Of a stretch of DNA of 64,000 nt, positions 42,012 through 49,343 are shown piece after piece. Origin of the DNA: Bdellovibrionales bacterium (lineage in GTDB: Bacteria; Bdellovibrionota; UBA1018; CAIMNF01); the NCBI GenBank assembly GCA_018266375.1, contig JAFEAO010000008.1:1-64000 (forward strand), in the 5' to 3' direction. The notes beneath the pieces were generated by a model, which did not search any database, was not told the origin of the DNA, and was given only the letters and a program-made list of their open reading frames with translations. Numbering within the stretch: the first letter of the stretch is position 1; the number at the start of each line of letters is the position of its first letter. The position numbers were made by a program, and so were the translations under genes.

Positions 42012-42040
42012 TTGCCCGTATTGCTAACCAGTGGTAGCTT
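42012..42040 (+). promoter_or_regulatory. Probable tRNA-Leu promoter
   Basis: TTGCCC at 42012-42017 and TAGCTT at 42035-42040 are spaced by exactly 17 bases. The start point would be near 42047, about 17 bases before the tRNA. Both boxes deviate from consensus. Confidence 0.4.
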
Positions 42041-42063
42041 TGGGGTTCACCGATCTTACAAAT

Positions 42064-42151
42064 GGCTCTGTGGCGGAATTGGTAGACGCGCTCGATTCAA
42101 AATCGTGTTTCCCTCGGGGAAGTGAGAGTTCGATTCTCTCCGGAGCCACCA
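42064..42151 (+). tRNA. tRNA-Leu, anticodon CAA
   Basis: 88 bases, class II tRNA with encoded CCA. Acceptor GGCTCTG pairs with CGGAGCC (one G-U), then D-arm, anticodon loop TTCAAAA (anticodon CAA, codon UUG), long variable arm (TTCCC/GGGAA type), T-arm GAGAG TTCGATT CTCTC, discriminator A, CCA. The anticodon stem CTCGA/TCGTG has a T-T mismatch at its second pair. Its 3' end is the start of a 45-base direct repeat found again at 43166, which marks it as the integration target of the adjacent element. Confidence 0.95.
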
Positions 42152-42189
42152 TTATCTCGCGATGGTAAGATTCAATAAAACGTAAATAA
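42145..42189 (+). repeat. Direct repeat copy 1 (attL-like) at the tRNA-Leu 3' end
   Basis: A 45-base sequence that begins with the last acceptor bases and CCA of tRNA-Leu and runs 38 bases beyond it. It recurs at 43166-43210 with a single mismatch (A at 42162, C at 43183). Such duplication at a tRNA 3' end is the hallmark of tyrosine-recombinase integration. Confidence 0.75.
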
Positions 42190-42245
42190 CGAAAAACAAA
42201 AACGAGTTCTCGAACGGTTTAAATCGAGTTCGCATGAAGCTTCGT

Positions 42246-42302
42246 GTCCCGAAGAATCCCGATATGTCCCGACTTGGCTAAAATTAGGCTAAGTTTTGGC
42301 TA
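42246..42302 (+). repeat. Two sets of helically phased short repeats beside the left end
   Basis: TCCCGA occurs at 42246, 42256 and 42266, exactly 10 bases apart. Immediately after, GGCTAA occurs at 42275, 42286 and 42297, exactly 11 bases apart. The spacing places each set on one face of the helix, as expected for cooperative protein binding, for example arm-type integrase sites next to an attachment site. They lie about 57 bases from the end of direct repeat copy 1. Confidence 0.7.
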
Positions 42303-42504
42303 AGGGGTTTTTGGGGAATAGCTGGGATCATCTGGATCAATTATCAACTAATGCAACTTACGACGAATGCAGTGCATCCGCATATCGATCGGCTAGAAAG
42401 CAACCTTGTCCGACTCTTCCCAATCACTGCAAAAGTACAGACTGGATCGATAAATAGTTAACCTTAGAGCAAAACTCAATGTAGATGCTATTAGTTTGAA
42501 TATA

Positions 42505-42533
42505 TTGACAAAATTCATAATTGTAGCTACAAT
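42505..42533 (+). promoter_or_regulatory. Consensus promoter with palindromic operator for the toxin-antitoxin relic
   Basis: Perfect -35 TTGACA (42505-42510), 17-base spacer, -10 TACAAT (42528-42533). The 14-base perfect palindrome ATTGTAGCTACAAT (42520-42533) covers the spacer end and the whole -10, and a further TGTAG half-site follows (42534-42538 region). This is the expected layout for autorepression by the ribbon-helix-helix antitoxin encoded downstream. Confidence 0.75.
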
Positions 42534-42539
42534 GTAGTC

Positions 42540-42700
42540 ATGACTGGTTTGACGGGCAAACGCTGGTATTTCTTCTTATGGGATGAAGATAATGACGATT
42601 CAGGATTGATGGCGTTACTGATTCTGGCCGAGCTTTGAGAATTATTTTCGAAGACCTTGGTCAAAACACGGCAAGAGTTATTACAGGATGGGATGTATGA
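42540..42700 (+). pseudogene. Decayed BrnT-like toxin gene
   Basis: The ATG at 42540 opens a frame reading KRWYFFLWDEDN, like the N-terminal WDxxK/N block of BrnT-type toxins, then runs into unrelated residues and a stop. In a second frame, from 42596 to TGA 42698-42700, the sequence reads RFRIDGVTDSGRALRIIFED then LGQNTARVITGWDV, the kind of C-terminal strand-and-RVIT(A/G) ending seen in these toxins. The middle of about 40 residues is missing. An internal deletion with frameshift explains both pieces. The stop overlaps the antitoxin ATG as ATGA, preserving the original operon junction. Confidence 0.6.
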
Positions 42701-42927
42701 AAAAAACGAAAAATAGTACTCGTTATAATGCAGCAGAATGGGATGAATCAAAGTCAGTGACCGTAACCCCGGAAAAACGCGTCGCATCCGAGTTGTCTAC
42801 TAGCATTCGCCTTCCAAGAGCAATGATCCAGAAGCTCAGAAAAATAGCGGCCAAAAAAGGCGAGATCGGGTACCAAACCCTCATTAAGATTTGGATCGCT
42901 GAACGCCTGGAAAAGGAAGCTGCTTAA
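42697..42927 (+). CDS. CopG/BrnA-type ribbon-helix-helix antitoxin (orphan)
   Basis: 76 residues from ATG 42697, which overlaps the relic toxin stop (ATGA); an ATG three codons upstream is also in frame. N-terminal half is polar (NAAEWDESKSVTVTPEKRVA). The C-terminal half STSIRLPRAMIQKLRKIAAKKGEIGYQTLIKIWIAERL is a CopG-type RHH domain ending in the GYQTLIxxWIxERL block typical of BrnA-like antitoxins. It would dimerise and bind the palindrome upstream. The toxin is broken, so it survives as an orphan, perhaps as a repressor or anti-addiction factor. A small hairpin, TGGCG (42941-42945)/CGCCA (42952-42956), follows it. Confidence 0.8.
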   Translation: MKKTKNSTRYNAAEWDESKSVTVTPEKRVASELSTSIRLPRAMIQKLRKIAAKKGEIGYQTLIKIWIAERLEKEAA

Positions 42928-43165
42928 CTTTCCAAGTGGCTGGCGCAATTACGCCAAAAGGTCGTAACTGCGCCAAGCAAAGGGTTCGCTGCTTGAAATT
43001 CCTGCGACATTTCAATATCGCCTGAATGCACTTTCCATATTCTGACTTGGCCCAATGACTGCACATGCATGATCCCGAAAGGGAATGGGTGAAGTGACCC
43101 GCATCATTGGCTATAAAAGCCTTAAGCCCTGAATAAACCATTGAATTTTAACCAACGTCGGAGTT

Positions 43166-43210
43166 GCCACCATTATCTCGCGCTGGTAAGATTCAATAAA
43201 ACGTAAATAA
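43166..43210 (+). repeat. Direct repeat copy 2 (attR-like)
   Basis: Second copy of the 45-base repeat, one mismatch from copy 1. The bases just before it (CGGAGTT) resemble the tRNA acceptor strand CGGAG with an insertion, hinting that a little more tRNA sequence was once duplicated. It marks the right border of the element. Confidence 0.75.
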
Positions 43211-43265
43211 GATTCTACGATTCTACTCACACAATGGTGAGAAGCCCCACATCAAGGGTTCTGGT

Positions 43266-44003
43266 TTACTCATGGATCATGCCTTCGATCAGGTGCACCT
43301 GATCGGGCGCGATTTGCCATTCCCAGTACATCACTCGCTTCGGGCCGAGCGGCGCAAGCGCATCGCTCGCAAGGTGCTCTTGTACTTCGGGCGGTTTGTT
43401 GGCTTCACGTTTGCGAGTGAGACGTATTGGATTGCGACGCTTTTGAGGTTTTGGGCTTTGCGCCTGAGCTTCTTCTTCGCTAATCGAGTTTTTGACGAGT
43501 TCGGAGGTGGCGTACACACGCCCAACCGCGCCTTCGGGGTATTTCCAACGGACGTGATCGGCCGACAAACGATCGTGGTAAGACGCCCACTCGAGGCCGG
43601 TCAGCGTCTCACGCATCGCATGCGCGAAAGCTTCGGCGGAACTCACTTTGACCTGGCCCAGAACATTGGTAAATAACACCGCAGTATCGGTAAGATCAAA
43701 ATCCGAGAAAAACCCCGGATGATCGAACTGAAGTGCACGACGCACGCTCCGCACCCGGGTCACGCCGCGAAACTTGCGCGTGACGATCCGGCGGGCGATA
43801 AAACCCGGTTCGACGATCGTGATCATTTGAAATCGCCTGAACCACTCCACCGGCAACGAATATCCACCCGATGGGCCGACGAGGATCAATTTTTTAGCCA
43901 AAGGATTCCAAGACTGAAGAAACCCCGTGACCGAACGAACATGACTTTGCCAAAGTGTGTTCCGGAACTTCCAAGCGCGCAGATGATATCGATCAAACAT
44001 CAC
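43266..44003 (-). CDS. Uncharacterised protein with Rossmann/SAM-methyltransferase-like start
   Basis: 245 residues, first of two adjacent ATGs used. The segment KKLILVGPSGGYSLPVEWFRRFQMITIVEPGFIARRIVTRKF has the glycine loop followed by an acidic residue at the end of the second strand, the order seen in class I methyltransferase-like folds. AVLFTNVLGQV could be the fourth strand, followed by ASYHDRLSADHV. A basic linker (QKRRNPIRLTRKREANK) precedes a C-terminal MYWEWQIAPDQVHLIEGM. I do not recognise a named family. It lies seven bases behind murB and is the last gene of the minus-strand run; the tRNA-Leu element ends 55 bases further on. Confidence 0.6.
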   Translation of the reverse strand: MMFDRYHLRAWKFRNTLWQSHVRSVTGFLQSWNPLAKKLILVGPSGGYSLPVEWFRRFQMITIVEPGFIARRIVTRKFRGVTRVRSVRRALQFDHPGFFSDFDLTDTAVLFTNVLGQVKVSSAEAFAHAMRETLTGLEWASYHDRLSADHVRWKYPEGAVGRVYATSELVKNSISEEEAQAQSPKPQKRRNPIRLTRKREANKPPEVQEHLASDALAPLGPKRVMYWEWQIAPDQVHLIEGMIHE

Positions 44004-44010
44004 TCGGCAC

Positions 44011-44967
44011 TCACAGGATTTTCACTTCTTCATGAAGGTAGATGCCAAGCTCGTCTTTCGCCCGGGTTTTTGCCAGGGTGATGAGCGCTCGGACGTCGTG
44101 AGCCTGGGCGCCGCCCAAGTTTACGATAAAGTTAGAATGTTTTTCGGAGATCTGCGCGTTGCCGATGCGATGGCCACGCAAGCCGAGTTTATCGATCACT
44201 TGCCAAGCGTGCATTCCCTCCGCTGATTTTTGATCGCGCGGATTCATGAACACGCTCCCGCAAGAAGGAATATCCACCGGCTGCGTGCTCTTGCGGCGCT
44301 GGTAAAGTTCGTCGATTTGAGCCTTCACGGTTTGTGGATCGGTCGGCGTGTACTTGACCCAGGCACGCGTGATCAAATCGTGCGGATTTAAAAAGTGACT
44401 GCGGCGGTAGGAGAAATCCTCGGGTTTCAGCGAGCGTACCGCCAGATTGAATTTGCCCTCACCGATACGCACGGTTTCGACCTTAAGAGCGCAGTCTTTG
44501 AACTCGCCCAAGTGCGTGCCCGCGTTCATCGCGACCATTCCCCCGACCGACCCCGGGATACCGGTAAGATGGGCAAGTCCGCTCCAGCCCTCGCTTGATG
44601 CCTTACGCAAGAGCGACGAGCCACCGACCGAACCACCGAGCTCAAGCACCCCATCTTCAGCCACGGTGATTTGCGTGCCCAAAAACTTCATGCGGATCAC
44701 CACGCCGTGAAAGCCATCGTCGGGGAATAGAATATTCGAACCCCAACCCAAAGTAAAAAACGGCATCTTCAGTTCGGCGATCTTCTCGGAGATCCAGCGA
44801 AGATCTTCGAGCGACTTGGGTGTTGCAATGACAGCGGCCGGTCCGCCGATTTGATAATAAGTGTAGCGTGAGAGCGCGGAATTAAATTCGACTGAACCTT
44901 GAAGCTTTCCTCCGTTTTCGGGGAGGCCTTCGCTAAAAACGCGTTGGTAAGCGAGCTTCTGACCCAT
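44011..44967 (-). CDS. murB: UDP-N-acetylenolpyruvoylglucosamine reductase
   Basis: 318 residues, FAD enzyme forming UDP-N-acetylmuramate in peptidoglycan synthesis. FAD-binding YYQIGGPAAVIATPKSLEDL and LGWGSNILFPDDGFHGVVI at the N terminus; then AHLTGIPGSVGGMVAMNAGTHL, the catalytic Arg in FSYRRSHF, the proton-donor Ser in SCGSVFMNP, and the Glu in ISEKHSNFIVNLGGA. This ending and the lack of the extra loop make it the type II (B. subtilis-like) form. Found 14 bases behind ccsA. Confidence 0.96.
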   Translation of the reverse strand: MGQKLAYQRVFSEGLPENGGKLQGSVEFNSALSRYTYYQIGGPAAVIATPKSLEDLRWISEKIAELKMPFFTLGWGSNILFPDDGFHGVVIRMKFLGTQITVAEDGVLELGGSVGGSSLLRKASSEGWSGLAHLTGIPGSVGGMVAMNAGTHLGEFKDCALKVETVRIGEGKFNLAVRSLKPEDFSYRRSHFLNPHDLITRAWVKYTPTDPQTVKAQIDELYQRRKSTQPVDIPSCGSVFMNPRDQKSAEGMHAWQVIDKLGLRGHRIGNAQISEKHSNFIVNLGGAQAHDVRALITLAKTRAKDELGIYLHEEVKIL

Positions 44968-44981
44968 CGTCGTTCCGCGCT

Positions 44982-46715
44982 TTAGACCGTAGCTGGGGGT
45001 TGCGGCTTACCCTTTAGACCTTTGACCTGGTAGGCGACGTACAAGCAATAGATCAATTGCAGGACTACGAAAGCCGTCATCGTACTTTGGCCGCCCGATG
45101 AGAATCCGTAGGAGTGCAAACCCACGCCGAGCACGAAGTTCACTCCATACCAAGCCATGATCACACTCGAGAAACAAATCACCGTCCACAGCGGAAATGC
45201 GAACGTGCCTACCCAACCGGCATAACGTCCGTGAAGAATCGCGATATAAACGAGCAAGGTGATCAGCGCCCATACTTCTTTTGGATCCCAGCCCCAAAAC
45301 CGACCCCAGGAATAATCGGCCCAGATGCCGCCCAAGATCGTTCCGGCAGCGATCAAAACGGTCCCAAACATAATCGCGCGGTAATTGAGCTGGTTCAGCG
45401 TCGCGATTTTTTGCGAAATGGCGGTACGAGCTTCGCCCGCGCTGGCGCGAGCTTGCTTCAAGAATTGAAACAAGGTGATGTTTGAAATCCCCATCGCAAG
45501 CATGAACGCGGCGTAACTCGCCGTGATCGTGAGGACGTGGATCGTGAGCCAGTAGTTACTGCGCAAGACCGGCACGAGCGGACGAATCGTCGGATCCATC
45601 AGCAACGGTGCCGAATCGGCTGCAAAAAGCGCGAGGCCCGAGAGCAAAGCCGCGGTGCTGATCAGGATGCGCTGATGAGTGCGCATGTAGATGATGAGTG
45701 CAAATACCATTACGCCTAAACTCACCCAAATGATGGATTCATACATGTTTGTGACCGGAGGACGACCCGCGACGTAACAACGGAGCGAAAAGCCCACGAT
45801 GTGAAGCGCGAGCGCCACGAAGGTCAATGATTTTGCCATCAAGCGGACAAACGACACCTTCTTTTGCTCGGGCGGAGCGGCAAACATCCAAAGGATGCCG
45901 GCGATAAGGTAAAACCAGAGCGCCTGAAAGAACGGACGAAGGCGATTGTAATAGGCTTCAGCCACAAGCTCGGACTTGTGCTGATCAAACTGTGGAGTCG
46001 CGCCTTCGATGAGAGCACGTGTTTGAGCCGCCGATTTATTGAACGCGTCGGCGTCTTTATCCAAATAATTTTTGAGCATCGAGTAGACTGCGTTCGAGGT
46101 CTGAGACGGCTCCTCCATCCCTCTAGCGAGCGGCGCCCACGGCGACTCGGGATTGCCGTCTTTTGGAGGCGTGGTCATCCACAACTGGCCGCCGATGAGG
46201 GCCTGAAAGCGAGTCATACGGTCCACGACCCGTTTCATTTCTTCGGCACGCGGGTCCATCGCCGCCGTCACGGCGCTCACGCCGCCCGCGGTGACTTGGT
46301 TACCTTCAGATCCAGGGCCCATGGTGTCGGCATACTGCAAAAACGCGTGGTTTTTAGAAAGCTCGTTCGGCGTAAAAAACTTACGGTTCGGATCGAGGAG
46401 TAGCTGTCTACGAGTATCTTCGTTACCGACGCGGATGAGTTCGACGTTCGACCAATCCTGCGGCTTGACCATCATCGAGATCATGAGTTCGCTTGGATCG
46501 TAGTTGCCGTAACTGCGGTTACCGGTGAAAGTGAGAATCAATTCACGCGCGAATTCGTCGAATGGTTTGATGCGTCCCCCACTCTGAACCGGAATCATCC
46601 GCACGTCTCGCATCGAAACACCTTTGAGCGGCGCTGGCGGATCGTCGGCGTAGGCCAGTGAGGGGATTTGAATCAAAGTTGCCAATACGGCGAACATCAA
46701 TTTGCTGCTTTTCAT
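44982..46715 (-). CDS. ccsA: System II cytochrome c biogenesis protein CcsA with large N-terminal periplasmic domain
   Basis: 577 residues. Signal peptide (LMFAVLATLIQIPSLAYA) and a soluble region of about 230 residues (GGRIKPFDEFARELILTFTGNRSYG...) come first. A membrane domain with about eight helices follows, carrying the heme-handling WWD motif WGRFWGWDPKEVWAL and flanking His residues (LTIHVLTITASYA, LHGRYAGW, GLHSYGFSSGG). CcsA delivers heme to apocytochrome c together with ResB/Ccs1. Most CcsA proteins lack such a long N-terminal domain. The start overlaps the resB stop by ATGA, confirming the pair. The cytochrome c gene at the right edge of the window is a possible client. Confidence 0.9.
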   Translation of the reverse strand: MKSSKLMFAVLATLIQIPSLAYADDPPAPLKGVSMRDVRMIPVQSGGRIKPFDEFARELILTFTGNRSYGNYDPSELMISMMVKPQDWSNVELIRVGNEDTRRQLLLDPNRKFFTPNELSKNHAFLQYADTMGPGSEGNQVTAGGVSAVTAAMDPRAEEMKRVVDRMTRFQALIGGQLWMTTPPKDGNPESPWAPLARGMEEPSQTSNAVYSMLKNYLDKDADAFNKSAAQTRALIEGATPQFDQHKSELVAEAYYNRLRPFFQALWFYLIAGILWMFAAPPEQKKVSFVRLMAKSLTFVALALHIVGFSLRCYVAGRPPVTNMYESIIWVSLGVMVFALIIYMRTHQRILISTAALLSGLALFAADSAPLLMDPTIRPLVPVLRSNYWLTIHVLTITASYAAFMLAMGISNITLFQFLKQARASAGEARTAISQKIATLNQLNYRAIMFGTVLIAAGTILGGIWADYSWGRFWGWDPKEVWALITLLVYIAILHGRYAGWVGTFAFPLWTVICFSSVIMAWYGVNFVLGVGLHSYGFSSGGQSTMTAFVVLQLIYCLYVAYQVKGLKGKPQPPATV

Positions 46716-48196
46716 ACTGTCGCGACCTTCTTCTTACTTTGAGAGAGCTTGGAGAGATAAAGGAGAATACTGCCGAGCACAAGGAGCAACGAGCCCAAGT
46801 ACTTCAGCGCACGGCCAGGATCGTAGTTCACCGACAGCACTGTGGTCACCGCGCGCGGGAAATCCGGAATGTAACTTGCTTGATAGAACGTGTACCCGCC
46901 ATGCTTAAGCGGTTCGTTCATGGAGATTTCATGTTCGGGCAGGGTATCGAGATCCTGCGCCGTCTTTTGGAATTGATCCACGACTTGAACGTGCGACGAG
47001 TACGCCGACGGATCCATCGTGCCGGGATTGTGCTTCATCTCGAACTTTTTAAGCCGAAGCGCGTACGGAAGCACCAACCGACGCGGAAAATACCCTACCG
47101 ATACATTCTCACCGGTTGCCGTCGTGAGGTCGGCGCGATCACCTAAACCCAGCCACATCGAGGAGTGCGCGCTACCGCTGTTGTCACCCATCACATGCAG
47201 TTGAATCGCCGGCACCGGGCCACCGTTCATTCCTTTGGCCGCCGCCTTAACCGGCACGTACGCCATATTGTTGGAGGCGTTCGGAATGAACTTGCGAACC
47301 GCGATCTTGATCGGCATGCGCCACTCCGGATCGACGAGTACGGCTTCAGCCGGACCTCCCGTAGGCGGTGGCGTCGGCATCACGATCTTGCCCGTTCTCT
47401 TTTCACCGCGAACCGAGGTAGCTTCGAAACGTAAATCGCCTTTTTTGCCGACGATAAAGTCCAGGCGAGCTTCAGGCCCTTCGGACGGAAGTGCCGCTAA
47501 ATCTTTTTGGTCCTCGCGACGGATGAGAAAGCGGGCCGGTCCCATTTTTTGAGTCGACCACGACGCGTCTCCGGCCCAGAGCCAGAGTTCAGGTGAGCCG
47601 CCCATCGGCGCCCCCATGATCCGAAGTTGAATCGCAGGCGTCGGTTTGTCGGCGCTGTCGCTCGTGGGGCGAAAATCGATTTTGAGTTCGGAGTCCGGGA
47701 CGAACTTCGTCACTTCGACGCCAAACTCGGGGTATTGGCGGGTTTTAAACTTTTCGGCTTCAAAGGCAGGCATCCACGGAAACTCGGTCGAAGTGACATT
47801 GTCGCCGCGTTTGAACACGAGCACGTGATCGTCGAGCTCGACCGACGAATTGACTTCACCTTCGGCGATCCGTAGGTTGCCATCCACTCCTTTAAACGCC
47901 GTAATCGCCGAGCCGATCAAGATCATCAGGATTCCGAAATGAGCCATCAAAAATGGAATGTGTTTCTTTTTCCACGGGATCCGGCTGATCGCAACCGCGA
48001 GGATCAGAAGCCCGAAGCTCGAGAGCAAGGCGTAGAACCACCAGGAGCGGTAGACCACGAACTGGGCGGTTTTGGTATCGTATTTGGATTCAAGAACGGT
48101 CGCGACTGCCAATGAAATGGCAAGACACACGATCACAACGACCGCGAACTTCACTGAGATCAATGTTTTCCAGACTTTCTCCAAAAAGGAAATCAT
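46712..48196 (-). CDS. resB: System II cytochrome c biogenesis protein ResB/Ccs1
   Basis: 494 residues. Three closely spaced N-terminal membrane helices (VKFAVVVIVCLAISLAVAT, WWFYALLSSFGLLILAVAI, HIPFLMAHFGILMILIGSAI), a long periplasmic beta-rich domain (about 110-440, including HYTF-like GGYTFYQASYI), and a C-terminal helix (ALKYLGSLLLVLGSILLYL). This is the ResB/Ccs1 layout, the partner of CcsA in system II cytochrome c maturation. It overlaps ccsA by ATGA and follows the 160-residue gene by 37 bases. Confidence 0.9.
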   Translation of the reverse strand: MISFLEKVWKTLISVKFAVVVIVCLAISLAVATVLESKYDTKTAQFVVYRSWWFYALLSSFGLLILAVAISRIPWKKKHIPFLMAHFGILMILIGSAITAFKGVDGNLRIAEGEVNSSVELDDHVLVFKRGDNVTSTEFPWMPAFEAEKFKTRQYPEFGVEVTKFVPDSELKIDFRPTSDSADKPTPAIQLRIMGAPMGGSPELWLWAGDASWSTQKMGPARFLIRREDQKDLAALPSEGPEARLDFIVGKKGDLRFEATSVRGEKRTGKIVMPTPPPTGGPAEAVLVDPEWRMPIKIAVRKFIPNASNNMAYVPVKAAAKGMNGGPVPAIQLHVMGDNSGSAHSSMWLGLGDRADLTTATGENVSVGYFPRRLVLPYALRLKKFEMKHNPGTMDPSAYSSHVQVVDQFQKTAQDLDTLPEHEISMNEPLKHGGYTFYQASYIPDFPRAVTTVLSVNYDPGRALKYLGSLLLVLGSILLYLSKLSQSKKKVATV

Positions 48197-48233
48197 TGGG
48201 CTTGCCCTTATTCTACCGACCGCGTAAACGCGG

Positions 48234-48716
48234 TCATTTCATTAGCGGCGGCAATTCGAGAGCGATATCCTTGCTCCGATCGGCCGTCACACCACCTTGG
48301 CGAACCACCGGAACCCCCGCAAGCTCGAGAACTTTGCGTTGAGCCCAGCGTTCCGATTCCAAGTAATCCCGCGGACGATCCAAGTCCGCAGAGTCATTAT
48401 ACACTTTGTCGTAACGGCTTTTACGAACGAACCAGCCCGATTCACGACCGATTGCACGAGTCGCACGACCGCGCAATCTCCAGGCAAAAAACTTGCCCTG
48501 ACGAGCGCCCGGAGGCGTGAAATCGATCAGGAGATCGACGTGGTCCGGTGCCTTCACTCCGAGAGCGTCGCCGCTCGTCGAAATAAAGAACACCGCACAG
48601 TCCGGGTAAGAATGCTGAATCAGATTCCGAAGGCCCGCCATATCGAAAAGCTGCGCTTTCGATGACAGAACGACGAGAGCCGTTTTCACGGCATGACCAG
48701 CCCCTGCATTCCCCAT
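48234..48716 (-). CDS. Uncharacterised 160-residue protein
   Basis: Starts at ATG 48716, sharing bases with the peroxiredoxin stop (TAATG), so it is translationally coupled. ALVVLSSKAQLFDMAGLRNLIQHSYPDCAVFFIST followed by DLLIDFTPPGARQGKFFAWRLRGRATRAIGR suggests an alpha/beta Rossmann-like domain with alternating strands and helices, faintly like the N-terminal half of heptosyltransferases. The second half is polar and basic (RPRDYLESERWAQRKVLELAG). No named family recognised and no signal peptide. Confidence 0.6.
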   Translation of the reverse strand: MGNAGAGHAVKTALVVLSSKAQLFDMAGLRNLIQHSYPDCAVFFISTSGDALGVKAPDHVDLLIDFTPPGARQGKFFAWRLRGRATRAIGRESGWFVRKSRYDKVYNDSADLDRPRDYLESERWAQRKVLELAGVPVVRQGGVTADRSKDIALELPPLMK

Positions 48717-49333
48717 TACTGCATGTCTCCGGTCGTATCGAAGTCTTCGTGAGTTACGACTGCGTCAACCGTACTCAGGTCCTTTAACACCTGGTCAACG
48801 TGTCCGGTGACCGACACCTTCGGATAGATTTTTTGGATCGTTCCGTCGGCGTCGACGATGAAGGTAGTGCGTTCGATTCCCATGTAGTTGCGACCGTACA
48901 TCGACTTTTCCTTCCACACGCCGTAATCCTCGGTGGTCTTGCCGGAAGTATCCGCCAAGAGCGAGAACGGCAGCGAGTACTTGTTTTTGAATTTAGCGTG
49001 AGATTCGACGTCGTCGCGCGAAATGCCGTAGATTTCGGCGCCTACCGATTTTACGCGGCCGAAATTATCACGGAAATCGCAGCTCTCTTGAGTGCAGCCC
49101 GGAGTATCGTCTTTTGGATAGAAGTAAAGAACGACCGGCTTACCGCGAAGATCCGACAAGCGAATGGTTTTACCGGTTTCAGTCTGAAGTTCGAAGTCCG
49201 GGGCTGTTTGACCGACTTTCAATAAAGTCTCGATCGGAGCCTTAGATTTTTTAGCGGCTGATTTTTTGGTTGTGGCTTTTTTAGGAGCTGCTTTTTTTGC
49301 TTTCTTCGCTGCTTTTTTCTTTTTCTTTGCCAT
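48716..49333 (-). CDS. bcp: Peroxiredoxin (Bcp/PrxQ type) with a histone H1-like N-terminal tail
   Basis: 205 residues. Residues 1-33 are almost only Lys, Ala, Thr and Ser (KKKKKAAKKAKKAAPKKATT...), like histone H1 or AlgP tails. From residue 38 it is a normal Bcp/PrxQ: VGQTAPDFELQTETGKTIRL, YFYPKDDTPGCTQESCDFRD with the peroxidatic Cys and the resolving Cys five residues later, SRDDVESHAKFKNKYSLPFSLLAD, and ERTTFIVDADG. It reduces peroxides using thioredoxin. The tail suggests nucleic-acid or polyanion binding, perhaps guarding DNA. The next gene upstream (49344-49826) carries a similar basic Ala/Lys/Ser tail at its C terminus. Confidence 0.92.
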   Translation of the reverse strand: MAKKKKKAAKKAKKAAPKKATTKKSAAKKSKAPIETLLKVGQTAPDFELQTETGKTIRLSDLRGKPVVLYFYPKDDTPGCTQESCDFRDNFGRVKSVGAEIYGISRDDVESHAKFKNKYSLPFSLLADTSGKTTEDYGVWKEKSMYGRNYMGIERTTFIVDADGTIQKIYPKVSVTGHVDQVLKDLSTVDAVVTHEDFDTTGDMQ

Positions 49334-49343
49334 GTCCTACTCC

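Larger units (their letters stand above)
42145..43210. mobile_element. Remnant of an integrated element at tRNA-Leu
   Basis: About 1.07 kb bounded by 45-base direct repeats, the left one overlapping the tRNA 3' end. Inside are phased short repeats next to the left end, an AT-rich promoter/operator, a toxin relic and an intact antitoxin gene, and about 240 bases after it (42928-43165) with no convincing gene. No integrase frame remains. The interpretation as a shrunken genomic island or integrative element is inference from the repeats and content. Confidence 0.6.

Noticed and set aside
42884..43141. 85-codon frame on the minus strand inside the tRNA-Leu element
   Set aside because: No ribosome site, sequence does not resemble any domain, and it overlaps the antitoxin gene; treated as chance.
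43220..43265. Terminator hairpin (CTCAC-ACAATG-GTGAG) after the minus-strand operon
   Set aside because: Five-base stem without a T run in the needed direction; not strong enough to list as a feature.
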